Part shown: piece by piece, positions 42,749 to 53,842 of the stretch
How positions within the stretch are numbered: the first letter of the stretch is position 1
How the letters are laid out: every line of letters begins with the position of its first letter
Assembly (NCBI GenBank): GCA_017860295.1
Contig: JAFNAS010000014.1
Location: 1 to 64,000 of the forward strand
DNA: 64,000 nt
Direction of reading: 5' to 3'
Source: Bacteroidota bacterium
GTDB taxonomy: Bacteria; Bacteroidota; Bacteroidia; Bacteroidales; Paludibacteraceae
Translations under genes and position numbers: made by a program
The notes under the pieces: model-generated
Seen by the model: the letters and a program-made list of their open reading frames with translations, nothing else
Databases searched by the model: none
Told to the model about the DNA's origin: nothing

Positions 42749-43143
42749 TAAGAGGTTCAATTACTTTTAAGGGCTTGCATTCAGACGATTTCCAAATAAG
42801 CATTGAACTGTCGGATGATGGAACCGTTTGGATGACAACTCAGGAGATTGCAGTCTTGTTTAATGTGAAACGATCCTCTGTAGAAACCGATTTGAAAACT
42901 CTTTTCAAGTCAGATAACTTGATAGAAAACCGAGTAAAAAGAGTAAGACACTACAGATTGGAGAATGATAAACAATGTTTTGTCGATTATTATAACCTGG
43001 AAGTGATTATTGCTTTAAGTTTCAGAATAGAGAGTTATTCATGTGTTCTTTTTCGACAATGGGTTTCACAACAAATCAGTGCTTCTATTAAAGAACCTGA
43101 CCCAATTCTAGGCCGTTTAGGTACTACAGCTATGATGAATTAA
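42745..43143 (+). CDS. RhuM-like protein of the mobile island
   Basis: A 132-residue protein with an N-terminal segment like the RhuM/virulence-protein family: ISIELSDDGTVWMTTQEIAV followed by LFNVKRSSVETDLK and then NLEVIIALSFRIESYSCVLF. Full RhuM proteins are around 300 residues, so this is a short version or has lost its C-terminal half. The start overlaps the integrase stop (ATGA type), implying translational coupling. Role unknown; such genes are common in Bacteroidetes islands. A terminator follows. Confidence 0.72.
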   Translation: MIRGSITFKGLHSDDFQISIELSDDGTVWMTTQEIAVLFNVKRSSVETDLKTLFKSDNLIENRVKRVRHYRLENDKQCFVDYYNLEVIIALSFRIESYSCVLFRQWVSQQISASIKEPDPILGRLGTTAMMN

Positions 43144-43170
43144 TCCAAACGATTGTTCCTATTTTTTAGA

Positions 43171-43220
43171 AGCCGAAAGGTTCTTACTGTATTTTCAGTA
43201 GGACCTTCCGGCTTTTTTTT
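43171..43220 (+). terminator. Intrinsic terminator after the integrase-RhuM pair
   Basis: AGCCGAAAGGTTCTTACTG pairs with CAGTAGGACCTTCCGGCT with small mismatches and a short loop, then eight T. It separates the integrase transcript from the rest of the island. Confidence 0.8.
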
Positions 43221-43330
43221 GTATACCAATTTCCCTTTTCCAAATAAAAATCTTCCATAGGTAGGTAATCACCTGTGAAATCACTTACCACATAGTTTCC
43301 ATTTTTGCACGGCAATTAAACAGCAAAAAA

Positions 43331-43672
43331 ATGGAAATCATCACCTTCGATCATCAGGTATTCCGCGATTTGTTGAACAAGATCGACAAAATTGCGGATT
43401 ACGTCTTCAAAAAAGAAGCGATCCCGGCACAAGAGCCGGACATATGGCTGACCAGTGAAGAGCTGGCCGATCTGCTTAAAATCAGCACACGCACCCTTCA
43501 GCGGATGCGTAAAGACAGAACCATTGCTTATAGCATGGTGCGCAGTAAATGTTTATACCGGTTATCCGACGTGGAGCAATGTATTCGGGAAAGAATTGTT
43601 TCTTGTAATCTCCAGACGTTGCATGAGTTTCGTAAGAACTACTTACTGACACGTAAAAATACTTCCCTATGA
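43331..43672 (+). CDS. Excisionase-like helix-turn-helix protein
   Basis: A 113-residue MerR/Xis-type DNA-binding protein. The motif is clear: WLTSEELADLLKISTRTLQR (about 41-60), followed by the wing-like TIAYSMVRSKCLYRLSDVEQ. Similar proteins in CTnDOT-type elements are excisionase-like (Xis2c/Xis2d type) or regulate excision and transfer. It overlaps the next HTH gene by 4 bp (ATGA). Expected to bind the island ends or a regulatory region. Confidence 0.88.
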   Translation: MEIITFDHQVFRDLLNKIDKIADYVFKKEAIPAQEPDIWLTSEELADLLKISTRTLQRMRKDRTIAYSMVRSKCLYRLSDVEQCIRERIVSCNLQTLHEFRKNYLLTRKNTSL

Positions 43673-44001
43673 GTTTATTGGATACCAAAACATTCGAATT
43701 GTGGATGAAGCAGGTCATGGAACGCTTTGACTGCAATGAAAAAATGTTGGCAGCCTTATCTGTGAAGGAAGTGAAACCAGCTAAATATTTAGACGGTGAA
43801 CGCCTTTTGGATAATCAGGATTTATGCCAGCTATTGCAAACCAGTAAGCGATCCCTTCAACGTTACCGGAGTTCAGGAGCTTTAACCTATCACATGCTAT
43901 GGCACAAGACGTACTACAAAGAATCGGATGTACAGCTATTTCTCAAAACATATTCCAAAGAATTCAGAAAGGGCGAACCTGTTTTGAATACAGCGGAATA
44001 G
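43669..44001 (+). CDS. Second excisionase-like helix-turn-helix protein
   Basis: A 110-residue protein with the same layout as its neighbour: LLDNQDLCQLLQTSKRSLQR (HTH) and SGALTYHMLWHKTYYKESDV (wing). The pair of small HTH proteins is the hallmark of excision modules in Bacteroides conjugative transposons. It is translated after the first by ATGA overlap, 50 bp before the DUF4099/DUF3945 gene. Confidence 0.88.
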   Translation: MSLLDTKTFELWMKQVMERFDCNEKMLAALSVKEVKPAKYLDGERLLDNQDLCQLLQTSKRSLQRYRSSGALTYHMLWHKTYYKESDVQLFLKTYSKEFRKGEPVLNTAE

Positions 44002-44051
44002 CCCGTTAACAGAATCCCTCAGGAATTAATCAATCATAAAAGTTTACAACT

Positions 44052-45524
44052 ATGGAACAGGACAAAAATGAAAAGGATGTTCTCATTGTCAAGAATGAGA
44101 GATCCGGTGAAGTGGGAGTAGTGTTCGGAGTAAATAAGGACGGATCGCCCAAGATAACAGACAGTAAAAAGAGTAACGGACAGGATTTCCTGCATTTTGA
44201 CCGGGGCGGCAATATGCTGGGTAATTTCATGGTCAATTTCCTCCGGCAATACAAGGATCCGAAACACTTCGGATTTTATCGTGTGGCGGCAGACGGAGTG
44301 GACAACGTGTTGACAGTGATGAAAGAGGTGCTGAAAGATCCGGAGGCCAACAAGGAACTTCTTGCCCAACATCGTATTGATACGGGTAAGTATGAACAAA
44401 AGATCAAAGAGGCACAAACTGAAGCGAGAGAGCAAAGTCAACATGATTCACAAACGGAACAAAATAAACGACCCTACCAACCCATTGATGAAAACCGTAT
44501 TAACTGGCAACAGTTGGAAGAAAGATGGGGTGTGAACCGCCATGCTTTGGAAGAATCGGGAGATCTTAAAAAGATGCTGAATTATGGCAAATCGGGACTG
44601 GTGACAGTTTCTCCAAAATTTGGAGAAGAACGCTTTGAGACCGAAGCCCGGCTTTCGTTCAGAATACTACCGGATGGAGGTATACAACTGGTTCCCCACC
44701 TGATTCGCAAAGAACCTCAGTTGGATAAAACCTTTGAGGGATATACGTTCTCCGTTGATGATAAAGAGAACCTGAAAACGACGGGGAATATGGGCCATAT
44801 TGCTCAATTGACGAATAAAAACACAGGAGAAACAACTCCTGTTTACATCAGCATTGACCGCTTAACCAATAATATCGTAGTCCTTCCTGTGTACAAAGTC
44901 CGTATTCCCGATAAGATTGGAGATACGGTGTTGTCCGATCAGGAAAAAAGGGAGCTTCGAGCCGGACATCCGGTTCGTGATAAAGAGATAGTATTGGCCA
45001 ATGGAAAAAAGTTTACAGCCACGTTGCAGGTCAATGTCGAACAAAGAGGAATTGAATTTGTTCCCCACCATTCCCAACTAAATCAGGAGGCCAATCAGAA
45101 ACAGACAGCTACTTATTTCCAATGGATGGATCCGAATGGCAATATTCGGGCACCCAAAACCTTTGGAGGTGTTGCCTTGACACCGGAACAGCAATCCGAC
45201 TATACGGCCGGGAAAACCATTCTGGTAAAAGATATGGTGCGCGATAGACAAGGCGAACCCTTTACCGCATACATCAAATTCAACAGGGAAGAAGGCCGTC
45301 CGAAATACTACCCTTCCAATCCAGATATTTCCCAGGCAAAACAAATCACACCTGCATCGGAAAACCGGATACAGGTAGCCGTTAACACGGAGGGTAAGAC
45401 CAATGAAGCAACCAAACACATTGGAGAACCGCTACAACAGGGACAAACGGCTCCTGCGAACCAACAACAGCAGCAGCGCCAGGCTCGGGGAACGCAAAAT
45501 AAGCCGAAAGGCGTTGGCATCTGA
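44052..45524 (+). CDS. DUF4099/DUF3945 mobile-element protein
   Basis: A 490-residue soluble protein. The N-terminal part (about 1-115: SGQDFLHFDRG-like SNGQDFLHFDRGGNMLGNF, FYRVAADGVDNVL) resembles DUF4099. The middle and C-terminal parts hold repeated DUF3945-type units: LSFRILPDGGIQLVPHLIRK and TLQVNVEQRGIEFVPH, with LTPEQQSDYTAGKTI. The last 60 residues are Gln-rich and low complexity. These domains occur in the replication/maintenance block of Bacteroidetes ICEs, next to topB. Function is unknown. Confidence 0.85.
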   Translation: MEQDKNEKDVLIVKNERSGEVGVVFGVNKDGSPKITDSKKSNGQDFLHFDRGGNMLGNFMVNFLRQYKDPKHFGFYRVAADGVDNVLTVMKEVLKDPEANKELLAQHRIDTGKYEQKIKEAQTEAREQSQHDSQTEQNKRPYQPIDENRINWQQLEERWGVNRHALEESGDLKKMLNYGKSGLVTVSPKFGEERFETEARLSFRILPDGGIQLVPHLIRKEPQLDKTFEGYTFSVDDKENLKTTGNMGHIAQLTNKNTGETTPVYISIDRLTNNIVVLPVYKVRIPDKIGDTVLSDQEKRELRAGHPVRDKEIVLANGKKFTATLQVNVEQRGIEFVPHHSQLNQEANQKQTATYFQWMDPNGNIRAPKTFGGVALTPEQQSDYTAGKTILVKDMVRDRQGEPFTAYIKFNREEGRPKYYPSNPDISQAKQITPASENRIQVAVNTEGKTNEATKHIGEPLQQGQTAPANQQQQQRQARGTQNKPKGVGI

Positions 45525-45537
45525 TTCTTTAACTCAA

Positions 45538-45551
45538 CCACTAAAATCCAC
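45538..45551 (+). promoter_or_regulatory. Shared 14-bp leader motif before topB
   Basis: CCACTAAAATCCAC also occurs before the DUF1896 gene (47783-47796) and inverted at 47710-47723. It lies 16 bp before the topB start. Possibly a binding site or translation-control element of the island; inferred from recurrence. Confidence 0.5.
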
Positions 45552-45566
45552 AACAAATAAGTTAAA

Positions 45567-47651
45567 ATGAAAACAATTATAGCAGAAAAGCCGAGCGTTG
45601 CCCGGGAAATTGCCCAAATTGTAGGAGCGACTAAAAGGGAGATTGGGTATTTGACCGGCAACGGTTATTCGGTAACATGGGCATTCGGGCATTTGGTAAC
45701 ACCAGCTTTGCCGGATGGGTATGGTATTAAAGGCTTTCATCGGGATAACCTGCCGATCATTCCCCCAGTTTTTACACTTGTACCCCGTCAGGTAAAAACT
45801 GAAAGAGGATACACTCCCGATAGAGACGTAGTGGCACAGATCAAGATAATCGCCCGGCTCTTTAGTGAAAGCGAAAAGATCATTGTGGCTACTGATGCCG
45901 GACGTGAAGGTGAGTTAATCTTCCGATACCTCTATGAATACATCGGTTGTTCAACCCCTTTCGATAGGCTATGGATCAACTCTCTGACCGATAAAGCGAT
46001 CTGTGAAGGATTGGAAAATTTAAAGAGCGGGAATCATTATGATAGACTCTATTATGCCGCTAAAGCCCGCAGCGAAGCAGATTGGTTAGTGGGCATTAAT
46101 GCCACTCAGGCCATTACCATAGCAGCCGGACGGGGAACCTATTCCCTGGGTCGGGTACAGACACCTACCTTGGCAATGATATGTTCCCGCTATTGGGAGA
46201 ACAAACAATTTGTAAGTGAGGCTTTCTGGCAACTGCACGTTTCAACGGCTGGGGAGGCTAACGAGGAGGCATTGACCTTTACATCCGTTGAAAAATGGAA
46301 CGACAAGCAAACAGCGGAAAAAATCTTTGAGGCGATCAAGAAATGTCATTCCATTACGATTTCGAACATAGAACATAAAGAAACCGTACAAGAAACGCCA
46401 CTGCTATATGATCTGACAACGTTGCAAAAGGAGGCAAATACCAAACATGGATTCTCAGCAGAAAAGACACTGAATATAGCGCAGAAATTATATGAGGCGA
46501 AACTGATTACCTATCCAAGGACAGGTTGTCGTTATATCCCCGAAGATGTCTTTACCGAGCTGCCAACGCTGTTGTTAACGCTCAAAGGAAGTTCTAAGTG
46601 GGGCGGTTATATTGACCATATAGAAGAATTGACACGACGCAGTGTGGATAACACTAAAATTACCGATCACCATGCTTTATTGATAACCGGGATAAAACCG
46701 CAAAATCTCTCCTCCGATGAGGCAACGATCTATCACATGATTATCGGTCGGATGCTTGAATCCTTTTCAGACAAATGTATAAAAGATGTGACTTCTGTTT
46801 CAGTGGAGTGTGCGGGTGTTGACTTTGTTCTGAAAGGAGCTGTTGTAAAACAACTGGGGTGGAGAGCAATCTACGGTGAAGAAAAAGAAGAAATTACGTT
46901 GCCAGAATGGTCGGAAGGAGAGATTCTGCCACTTACAGCTAGTTCTCTGACGGAAGGACAAACCAAACCTAAACCGCTGCATACCGAAGCTTCTCTACTT
47001 GCTGCGATGGAAACGGCAGGCAAAGAGATTGAAAACGAAGAATTACGACACTCTTTATCTGCATGTGGAATTGGTACGCCAGCAACCCGGGCATCCATCA
47101 TCGAAACTCTATTTCATCGCGAATACATGACAAGACAGAAAAAATCACTTGTTCCTACAGAGAAAGGGCTGGCACTCTATTCGGTGGTCAAGGACATGAA
47201 TATTGCCAATGTCGAGATGACCGGAGAATGGGAGCTTGCCTTGGCCAATATTGAAAACGGAAAACTGCAGGCAGATACTTTTCGTAAAGATATTGAAGCT
47301 TATACAGCCCAGATTACGTCGGAACTGTTGACCTGTGATAAATTCTTTACCCATAAAGAGACGCAATGTCCTTGTCCTAAATGCAAGATCGGTTCGATGC
47401 AATTCTACAGCAAGGTAGTACGTTGCGACAACCCCAGCTGCGGATTTCCGGTGTTTCGACAGGTAGCAGGTAAAACACTGGAGGATCAGGATATTCTGGA
47501 TTTATTGACCAAGGGTAAAACAGGTCTAATAAAAGGTTTCAATAGCAAGCAGGGAAAGACCTTTAGTGCGGCCATTGCCTTTGATGCGAATCTAAATACC
47601 CAATTTGTTTTTCCTGAATCAAAACCCCACAGCAGAGAAAAACGGAGATAA
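45567..47651 (+). CDS. topB: Type IA DNA topoisomerase (topoisomerase III)
   Basis: A 694-residue type IA topoisomerase that decatenates and relaxes DNA. The Toprim domain spans residues 1-140 (IIAEKPSVAREIA; ATDAGREGELIFRY with the acidic motif). The active-site Tyr is in AKLITYPRTGCRYIPE near residue 315. The C-terminal zinc-finger-like region CPCPKCKIGSMQF and VRCDNPSCGFPVF (about 605-645) is typical of mobile-element TopB. It is one of the constant genes of CTnDOT-like ICEs and presumably helps element processing. Confidence 0.94.
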   Translation: MKTIIAEKPSVAREIAQIVGATKREIGYLTGNGYSVTWAFGHLVTPALPDGYGIKGFHRDNLPIIPPVFTLVPRQVKTERGYTPDRDVVAQIKIIARLFSESEKIIVATDAGREGELIFRYLYEYIGCSTPFDRLWINSLTDKAICEGLENLKSGNHYDRLYYAAKARSEADWLVGINATQAITIAAGRGTYSLGRVQTPTLAMICSRYWENKQFVSEAFWQLHVSTAGEANEEALTFTSVEKWNDKQTAEKIFEAIKKCHSITISNIEHKETVQETPLLYDLTTLQKEANTKHGFSAEKTLNIAQKLYEAKLITYPRTGCRYIPEDVFTELPTLLLTLKGSSKWGGYIDHIEELTRRSVDNTKITDHHALLITGIKPQNLSSDEATIYHMIIGRMLESFSDKCIKDVTSVSVECAGVDFVLKGAVVKQLGWRAIYGEEKEEITLPEWSEGEILPLTASSLTEGQTKPKPLHTEASLLAAMETAGKEIENEELRHSLSACGIGTPATRASIIETLFHREYMTRQKKSLVPTEKGLALYSVVKDMNIANVEMTGEWELALANIENGKLQADTFRKDIEAYTAQITSELLTCDKFFTHKETQCPCPKCKIGSMQFYSKVVRCDNPSCGFPVFRQVAGKTLEDQDILDLLTKGKTGLIKGFNSKQGKTFSAAIAFDANLNTQFVFPESKPHSREKRR

Positions 47652-47709
47652 AATTAATGTTTATTTTTGCCACTAAGTTCACTGTCAAAATTGTTCTTGC
47701 TCTTTTGTT

Positions 47710-47796
47710 GTGGATTTTAGTGGTGGCACTTCGGGAGGGATACCCGGAGTGCTTTTCTTATTTATCCACCTTTCCCAACCACCCACTAAAATCCAC
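47710..47796 (+). terminator. Nested hairpin between topB and the DUF1896 gene
   Basis: An outer stem GTGGATTTTAGTGG (47710-47723) pairs perfectly with CCACTAAAATCCAC (47783-47796). Inside it GCACTTCGGG (47726-47735) pairs with CCCGGAGTGC (47743-47752), one mismatch, followed by TTTTCTT. The inner hairpin is a plausible terminator; the outer stem would hold the next gene's leader motif. Confidence 0.65.
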
Positions 47797-47802
47797 TGAG
47801 CT

Positions 47803-48243
47803 ATGAATCAAAAGAATAATTCCACAGAATTGTCCTATTACGGACTGTATTTGCTCTCTTTTCTTAACGAAAATCATCCCGAACGATTACCCGATACGGA
47901 TTTTATTGAAACACGCTCTGCTTTGGCTGATGATATCTATGAACAAGCCAGACGGGAAGGGCATACCGTTGAACAAGCACAAGAGCTTGCGATGGCAGCA
48001 TTATTAAAGGATCTCCATTTTTCAAAATTCAATACCCTGATAGAGGTCCTCTGGAATGAATTTGCAGAGGAAGTGCCACCGGTAAATGCAGCAGAGGTTG
48101 CCTTTAAAATACAACCTTCATTGGAAACCGTTTTTGCCAACTATTCCCTTTCGGACGATTTTGTCTACACCAAAGAATACGATTCCCTCTACACGGAGCT
48201 GACGGGTGCTGTTTTACTTTATATCGAAGAACATGGCATTTAA
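47803..48243 (+). CDS. DUF1896 protein
   Basis: A 146-residue acidic, helical protein. The segments [20 protein letters not shown] and [20 protein letters not shown] are the DUF1896 signature, a family restricted to Bacteroidetes mobile elements and of unknown function. It overlaps the start of the methylase-helicase gene by 11 bp, so the two are translationally coupled and may work together. Confidence 0.88.
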   Translation: MNQKNNSTELSYYGLYLLSFLNENHPERLPDTDFIETRSALADDIYEQARREGHTVEQAQELAMAALLKDLHFSKFNTLIEVLWNEFAEEVPPVNAAEVAFKIQPSLETVFANYSLSDDFVYTKEYDSLYTELTGAVLLYIEEHGI

Positions 48244-51200
48244 CCGTAAAGCGAAGCTACGGGATAACATTGAAGCTATACGGATCCTATTTGAACTGGA
48301 TAGAACGGGACGGAAGGCAACGACGGAAGAAAGGGAGATCTTAAGCCGTTACTGTGGATTCGGAGGATTAAAATGTATCCTCAATCCGGCAACAAGTCTT
48401 TCAGATAGTGTTCGTTGGACGAAATCCGATTTGGAGTTATTCCCTATGACAATGGAATTGCACCGGATCGTCCGTGATAATGCATCCAATGAATCCAGGT
48501 ACAAGCAATATGTGGACAGCCTGAAAAGCTCAGTCCTGACGGCATTTTATACCCCGGTGGAAATTGTCTCCACTCTTGCCGACACATTGCATCAACACAG
48601 TATTACCCCCCAGCGGTTACTTGATCCTTCAGCCGGACTGGGAGTTTTTATTGCCGAATTGGAAAAGCAGTCTCCAAGAGCGGAGGTGATGGCATTTGAA
48701 AAAGATCTGCTTACAGGCAAACTGCTTTCTCATCTATACCCTGAACATAAAATCAGAATTGAGGGTTTTGAAAAAATCGAACATCCTTTCAATAACTATT
48801 TTGATGTAGCTACCTCCAATATTCCATTTGGAGACATTGCCGTGTTTGATCCGCTGTTCAGTGGAAGCCGCGCTAATGCCCGGCGACAATCAACAAAGGC
48901 TATCCACAACTATTTTTTTATGAAAGGATTGGATGCCGTGCGTCAGGGAGGTATAGTTGCTTTTATCACTTCACAAGGGGTGATGAATGTTCCGCAATAT
49001 GAACCGCAACGAAGGTGGTTGATGGAAAATGCTGACTTGGTGTCAGCTATCCGCTTACCGAATAATCTTTTTACAGAGATAGCCAATACGGAGGTTGGAA
49101 GTGATCTGATTATCCTGCAAAAACATATCGGTAAAGGGACGTTCTCTGACGAAGAACGTTCCTTTTTAAAAGGATATGTAACTGACTTTGGAACGACAGA
49201 TAATCTGTATTATCAAACAGGGGAGCGCATTGTCCATACCAAACACCATTTAGGTACCGACCCTTATGGTAAACCGGCTATGATTTACATTCACGAGGGA
49301 GGGGTGCAAGGCATCGCCGCCGATCTGCAAAAAATGCTTTTTGAAGATTTTTCGCTACGATTAGATGAAAAGCTATTTCAAGAGTATGCCAATCAATCAG
49401 AGAGAAGGGAAAACGTCAACAGCACAAATGCTAACAATTCCATTAATCAGCCTCACAGCCCCACTGTGCATCACGTATCCAAAAGTCAAGTGATAGGAAA
49501 GAAGCTGGAGAAGGTAGAGGCTAAACAGGAACCACCGTTGTTGACCCTCTATGACCTATTTGGTTTTTCGCAGGAAGAACGGCAACAGACACGGATAGTA
49601 AAAAGAAAGAAAATGGTGCATGTTCCTCAAAAATCAACACCTGTTCAACCTAACTTGTTCTGTCAAAACAGAGCCACACTACAGTCCGGTCAAGTAAGCA
49701 CGGAGACCAAAGAATCGGCAGGCGAGTCTTCTTCGGACGATATGTTTGCCGAAATTAACTGGATCGATAATCCACCCATCAACGGCTATTATGAAATGAT
49801 GATGGGGTTGCCGGAAGAAAGGAAGGCGGCTTTGCATCAGGAAGCAAAAGAAATCAGTCAGCGGAATGTTGTCCGGCATCAGAAAGAAGAGTTGATGCTA
49901 CCCCGGGGATTTTCTCAAACCCCGAAAACTCATCATCGGGATGGATCACTGGTTTTGGAAAACAATTCACAAGTGGGGTATTTGAACGATGTCACCAGGT
50001 ATGGAGCCACATTCCATCCTTTGGATTTATCCACTATTCAGGCCGAAAAGGCGACGCTTTATATATCTGTCCGGGATAGCTACCAAAGGTTATATGCTTA
50101 TGAAGTAGAAAAACGGGAAGAAAACAAAGAACAAAGGAGTGCATTGAATGCCAGCTATGATGAATTTGTGCAACGTTTTGGGTTCCTCAATGCAAAAGCC
50201 AATGCCAAGTTCATTCTCATGGATGCTTCCGGGCGGGATATGTTTTCCTTGGAACGTGCAGAAAACGGACAGTTTGTTAAAGCGGACATATTTTATCATC
50301 CCGTTGCCTTTTCTCTGGTTCAAATTACACATGTTGATACACCCGAAGAAACCTTGTCTGCGTCCTTAAACAAATACGGGTCGGTCAACTTGGAATACAT
50401 GGAGACGCTGTGCGATTATGACAGGGAGGCTCTTCTTAAAGAGTTAGATGGAAGGATTTATTTCAATCCGATAATTGGTAACTACGAGATTCGGGATCGG
50501 TTTATTGCGGGAAATGTGGTTGAAAAAGCGGAACAAATTCAAACGTGGATGGAAACGCATCCGCATGGGGATCGGGAGAACACCTCATTGAGTGCATTAC
50601 AGGAAGCAGCACCTCGTCCGATTACATTTGATGAACTGGATTTCAATTTTGGGGAACGTTGGATCCCTACCGGAATATACACCGCCTTTGCCCGTTCCTT
50701 ATTTGATGCCGAAGTCGATATCTCGTATTCGGAGAGCATGGATGAGTATTCTGTCCGGTGCAAGAGTAAGAATGCTAAAATCTGGGATCAATATGCTGTA
50801 AAGGGATATTACCGTACGTATGACGGTATTAATCTGTTGAAGAACGCATTACTAAACACAGTCCCGGATATTACCAAACGCATCGGAAAAGATGAGAATG
50901 GAAATGATATAAAAGTCAGGGATAGTGAGGCAATCCAATTAGCAAACAGTAAGATTGATGATATACGTAACGGTTTTGTGGATTGGCTGCAAGAACAGTC
51001 ACCTGAATTTCAATCACGGTTGACCGAACTGTACAACCGGAAATTCAATTGCTTTGTCCGTCCCGAGTACGATGGCTCTCATCAGACCTTTCCGGATATT
51101 GATCTGAAAGCACTTGAAAAAAGGTTCAACATAAACGATATTTACAAGAGCCAGAAGGATTGCGTCTGGATGCTTAAACAAAACGGAGGCGGAATCTGTG

Positions 51201-53734
51201 ACCACGAAGTAGGTACCGGAAAGACATTGATAATGTGTATTGCCGCGCATGAAATGCATCGTTTGAATTTGGCTCACAAACCCATGATTATAGGATTAAA
51301 GGCCAATGTGGGAGAAATTGCGGAATGTTACCGGACAGCCTATCCGAATGCAAGGATACTTTATGCAACAGAGAAAGATTTTTCTGTTCAAAGCCGGGTG
51401 AAATTCTTTAATAATATCAAAAACAATGACTGGGATTGCGTGATTATGTCGCACGATCAGTTTGGAAAGATTCCACAATCTCCCGAATTACAACAACGCA
51501 TTTTACAGGCTGAATTGGATACCGTGGAGGAAAATTTGGAGGTGTTGAGGAATGAAGGTAAAGAAGTCTCCCGGGCAATGCTCAAGGGACTGCAAAAGAG
51601 GAAAATTAATCTGGAAGTCAAATTAAAGACGATCACCCATGCTATTGATACACGCACGGATGATGTGGTGGACTTTAGGCAGATGGGGATCGACCATTTG
51701 TTTATAGATGAAAGCCATCAATTTAAAAACCTAATGTTCAATACCCGGCACGACCGTGTGGCTGGGTTAGGAAATCAGGAAGGTAGTCAGAAAGCATTGA
51801 ATATGTTGTATGCCATTCGGACCATACAGGAACGTGCAAGTAAAGATTTGGGAGCAACTTTTCTTTCCGGTACAACCATATCCAATTCTCTGACGGAACT
51901 TTATTTGTTATTTAAATATCTTCGCCCGAAGGAATTGGAACGACAAAATATCAATTGTTTCGATGCATGGGCAGCAATCTTTGCAAAGAAAACCACCGAC
52001 TTTGAGTTCTCAGTTACCAATCAGGTGATCCAAAAAGAACGATTTCGTTATTTTATCAAGGTGCCGGAGTTGGCCGCATTCTACAATGAGATTACGGACT
52101 ATCGTACAGCGGAAGATGTAGGAGTCGATCGCCCGGACAAAAATGAAATTCTGCAGAATATTCCGCCAACTCCCCAACAGGAAGAGTTTATCCAAAAATT
52201 GATGTCCTTTGCGCAGACTGGAGATGCTACCATTCTGGGACGTGACAAGCTTTCTGAATCGGAGGAAAAGGCGAAGATGCTGATTGCAACAGACTATGCC
52301 CGTAAAATGGCCTTGGATCTGCGTATGATAGATCCGCATAAATACAGCGATCATCCCGATAATAAGGCAAGTCGTTGCGCAAAAACAGTTGCTGGGTATT
52401 ATCATAAATATGAGGCACAGAAAGGTACGCAGTTTGTATTTTCCGATTTAGGCACTTACCAGCCCGGAGCATGGAGTGTCTATTCGGAAATTAAACGAAA
52501 ACTTGTTGAAGATTATGGAATTCCTCCTTCCGAAATCCGGTTTATACAGGAGTGTAAAACTGAAAAAGCACGTAAATCAATAATTGATGCCATGAATGAG
52601 GGGAAAGTTCGAGTTTTGTTTGGCTCTACTTCCATGCTCGGTACGGGTGTCAATGCTCAAAAACGAGCGGTTGCGGTACATCATCTCGATACACCCTGGC
52701 GACCATCTGATTTACAACAAAGGGATGGTCGTGCAGTGCGGAAAGGAAATGAGATAGCCAAGCTGTTTGCTGGCGATAAAGTTGACATTATCATTTATGC
52801 GGTGGAAAAGTCATTGGATAGTTACAAGTTCAACCTGCTACATTGCAAACAAACCTTCATTACCCAATTAAAAAGCGGAGCAATGGGTGCACGCACTATT
52901 GATGAAGGTGCAATGGATGAAAAAAATGGAATGAATTTCTCTGAATATATGGCCATTCTTTCCGGTAATACTGATTTGTTAGAGAAAGCTCGCTTGGAAA
53001 AGAAAATAGCGGCTTTGGAGAGTGAACGCAAATCGTTTCACAAAGCAAAGAGTAGTTCTGTTTGGAAATTACAGGAACACACCGATACGTTAAATCGCTA
53101 TAATGAATGTATCGCGAGGTTGACTTCTGATAATGAAAAATTCCAATCCCGTCTTAGAGCCGATCGGGATGGATATCCTCTAAATCCTTTACGGTTGGAT
53201 GGATTGCAAGCAACAGATGTAAAAAGTGTTGGAACCAAGTTGCAGGACATTGCCCACAATGCTTCTACCGGAGGAGATTATCTCTCCGTAGGAGAACTGT
53301 ATGGATTTCCAATACTTGTTAGATCTGAAGTTGTAGAACGCGACGGCCAAGAGGTAAACCAAAACCGTTTTTTTGTAGCAGGGGAATATAAATATACCTA
53401 TAACAATGGACAAATAGCAATGGTCGATCCCAAAGCTGCCGCGTTGAACTTTCTGAACGCATTGGAGCGTATTCCAAGACTTATTGATCAGTACAAGGTG
53501 CAAAATAGTATGTTGGAAAAGGATATTCCTACGTTGCAAGAAATAGCTAATAGTTCATGGAAAAAAGAAGATGTTTTGAAGAAAATAAAGAGTGAATTGT
53601 CGGTTTTGGAACGTAAGATTCAACTGGCGTTGATACCTCGAATTAATAATAATGATAAGCAAGCACAATATTCTACATCAGAGGCTTCTATTATAAGTGA
53701 TAAACGAAGAAAAGAAAAGAGTGTTCATTTTTGA
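48233..53734 (+). CDS. N6-adenine DNA methylase-helicase fusion of the mobile island
   Basis: An 1833-residue protein. The N-terminal third is an N6-adenine methyltransferase: SAM motif [13 protein letters not shown] near residue 130 and catalytic motif [10 protein letters not shown] near 197 (NIPF in place of NPPF). The second half is a SNF2/DEAD-like helicase: Walker [14 protein letters not shown] near 992, DESH box [11 protein letters not shown] near 1158, motif [14 protein letters not shown] near 1497. A helical region follows to the C-terminus. Such giants (BmhA-like) occur in Bacteroidetes ICEs and phages, possibly protecting element DNA from restriction. I chose ATG 48233; the ATG at 48206 lies inside the DUF1896 gene. 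Confidence 0.92.
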   Translation: MAFNRKAKLRDNIEAIRILFELDRTGRKATTEEREILSRYCGFGGLKCILNPATSLSDSVRWTKSDLELFPMTMELHRIVRDNASNESRYKQYVDSLKSSVLTAFYTPVEIVSTLADTLHQHSITPQRLLDPSAGLGVFIAELEKQSPRAEVMAFEKDLLTGKLLSHLYPEHKIRIEGFEKIEHPFNNYFDVATSNIPFGDIAVFDPLFSGSRANARRQSTKAIHNYFFMKGLDAVRQGGIVAFITSQGVMNVPQYEPQRRWLMENADLVSAIRLPNNLFTEIANTEVGSDLIILQKHIGKGTFSDEERSFLKGYVTDFGTTDNLYYQTGERIVHTKHHLGTDPYGKPAMIYIHEGGVQGIAADLQKMLFEDFSLRLDEKLFQEYANQSERRENVNSTNANNSINQPHSPTVHHVSKSQVIGKKLEKVEAKQEPPLLTLYDLFGFSQEERQQTRIVKRKKMVHVPQKSTPVQPNLFCQNRATLQSGQVSTETKESAGESSSDDMFAEINWIDNPPINGYYEMMMGLPEERKAALHQEAKEISQRNVVRHQKEELMLPRGFSQTPKTHHRDGSLVLENNSQVGYLNDVTRYGATFHPLDLSTIQAEKATLYISVRDSYQRLYAYEVEKREENKEQRSALNASYDEFVQRFGFLNAKANAKFILMDASGRDMFSLERAENGQFVKADIFYHPVAFSLVQITHVDTPEETLSASLNKYGSVNLEYMETLCDYDREALLKELDGRIYFNPIIGNYEIRDRFIAGNVVEKAEQIQTWMETHPHGDRENTSLSALQEAAPRPITFDELDFNFGERWIPTGIYTAFARSLFDAEVDISYSESMDEYSVRCKSKNAKIWDQYAVKGYYRTYDGINLLKNALLNTVPDITKRIGKDENGNDIKVRDSEAIQLANSKIDDIRNGFVDWLQEQSPEFQSRLTELYNRKFNCFVRPEYDGSHQTFPDIDLKALEKRFNINDIYKSQKDCVWMLKQNGGGICDHEVGTGKTLIMCIAAHEMHRLNLAHKPMIIGLKANVGEIAECYRTAYPNARILYATEKDFSVQSRVKFFNNIKNNDWDCVIMSHDQFGKIPQSPELQQRILQAELDTVEENLEVLRNEGKEVSRAMLKGLQKRKINLEVKLKTITHAIDTRTDDVVDFRQMGIDHLFIDESHQFKNLMFNTRHDRVAGLGNQEGSQKALNMLYAIRTIQERASKDLGATFLSGTTISNSLTELYLLFKYLRPKELERQNINCFDAWAAIFAKKTTDFEFSVTNQVIQKERFRYFIKVPELAAFYNEITDYRTAEDVGVDRPDKNEILQNIPPTPQQEEFIQKLMSFAQTGDATILGRDKLSESEEKAKMLIATDYARKMALDLRMIDPHKYSDHPDNKASRCAKTVAGYYHKYEAQKGTQFVFSDLGTYQPGAWSVYSEIKRKLVEDYGIPPSEIRFIQECKTEKARKSIIDAMNEGKVRVLFGSTSMLGTGVNAQKRAVAVHHLDTPWRPSDLQQRDGRAVRKGNEIAKLFAGDKVDIIIYAVEKSLDSYKFNLLHCKQTFITQLKSGAMGARTIDEGAMDEKNGMNFSEYMAILSGNTDLLEKARLEKKIAALESERKSFHKAKSSSVWKLQEHTDTLNRYNECIARLTSDNEKFQSRLRADRDGYPLNPLRLDGLQATDVKSVGTKLQDIAHNASTGGDYLSVGELYGFPILVRSEVVERDGQEVNQNRFFVAGEYKYTYNNGQIAMVDPKAAALNFLNALERIPRLIDQYKVQNSMLEKDIPTLQEIANSSWKKEDVLKKIKSELSVLERKIQLALIPRINNNDKQAQYSTSEASIISDKRRKEKSVHF

Positions 53735-53797
53735 AAAGCAATCATTCTTTTATCTTTTAGCACAAAGGTGTTGTTGAAATCATTTTCGCTAAAAATA

Positions 53798-53828
53798 TTT
53801 GCATTTTTCAATCCTTTACGTACCTTTG
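53798..53828 (+). promoter_or_regulatory. Promoter of the cobalamin riboswitch
   Basis: TTTG (53798-53801) and TACCTTTG (53821-53828) give a full -33/-7 pair with a 19-bp spacer, immediately before the riboswitch. RNA would begin near 53836. Confidence 0.75.
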
Positions 53829-53842
53829 TCATCGCATTTGGT

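Noticed and set aside
41180-53800. Direct repeat of the tRNA-Ser 3' end at the right side of the island
   Set aside because: I searched by eye for TTCGAATCCCTCGCTTTCC-like sequence between 53.7 and 54.7 kb and found none, so att sites remain undefined.
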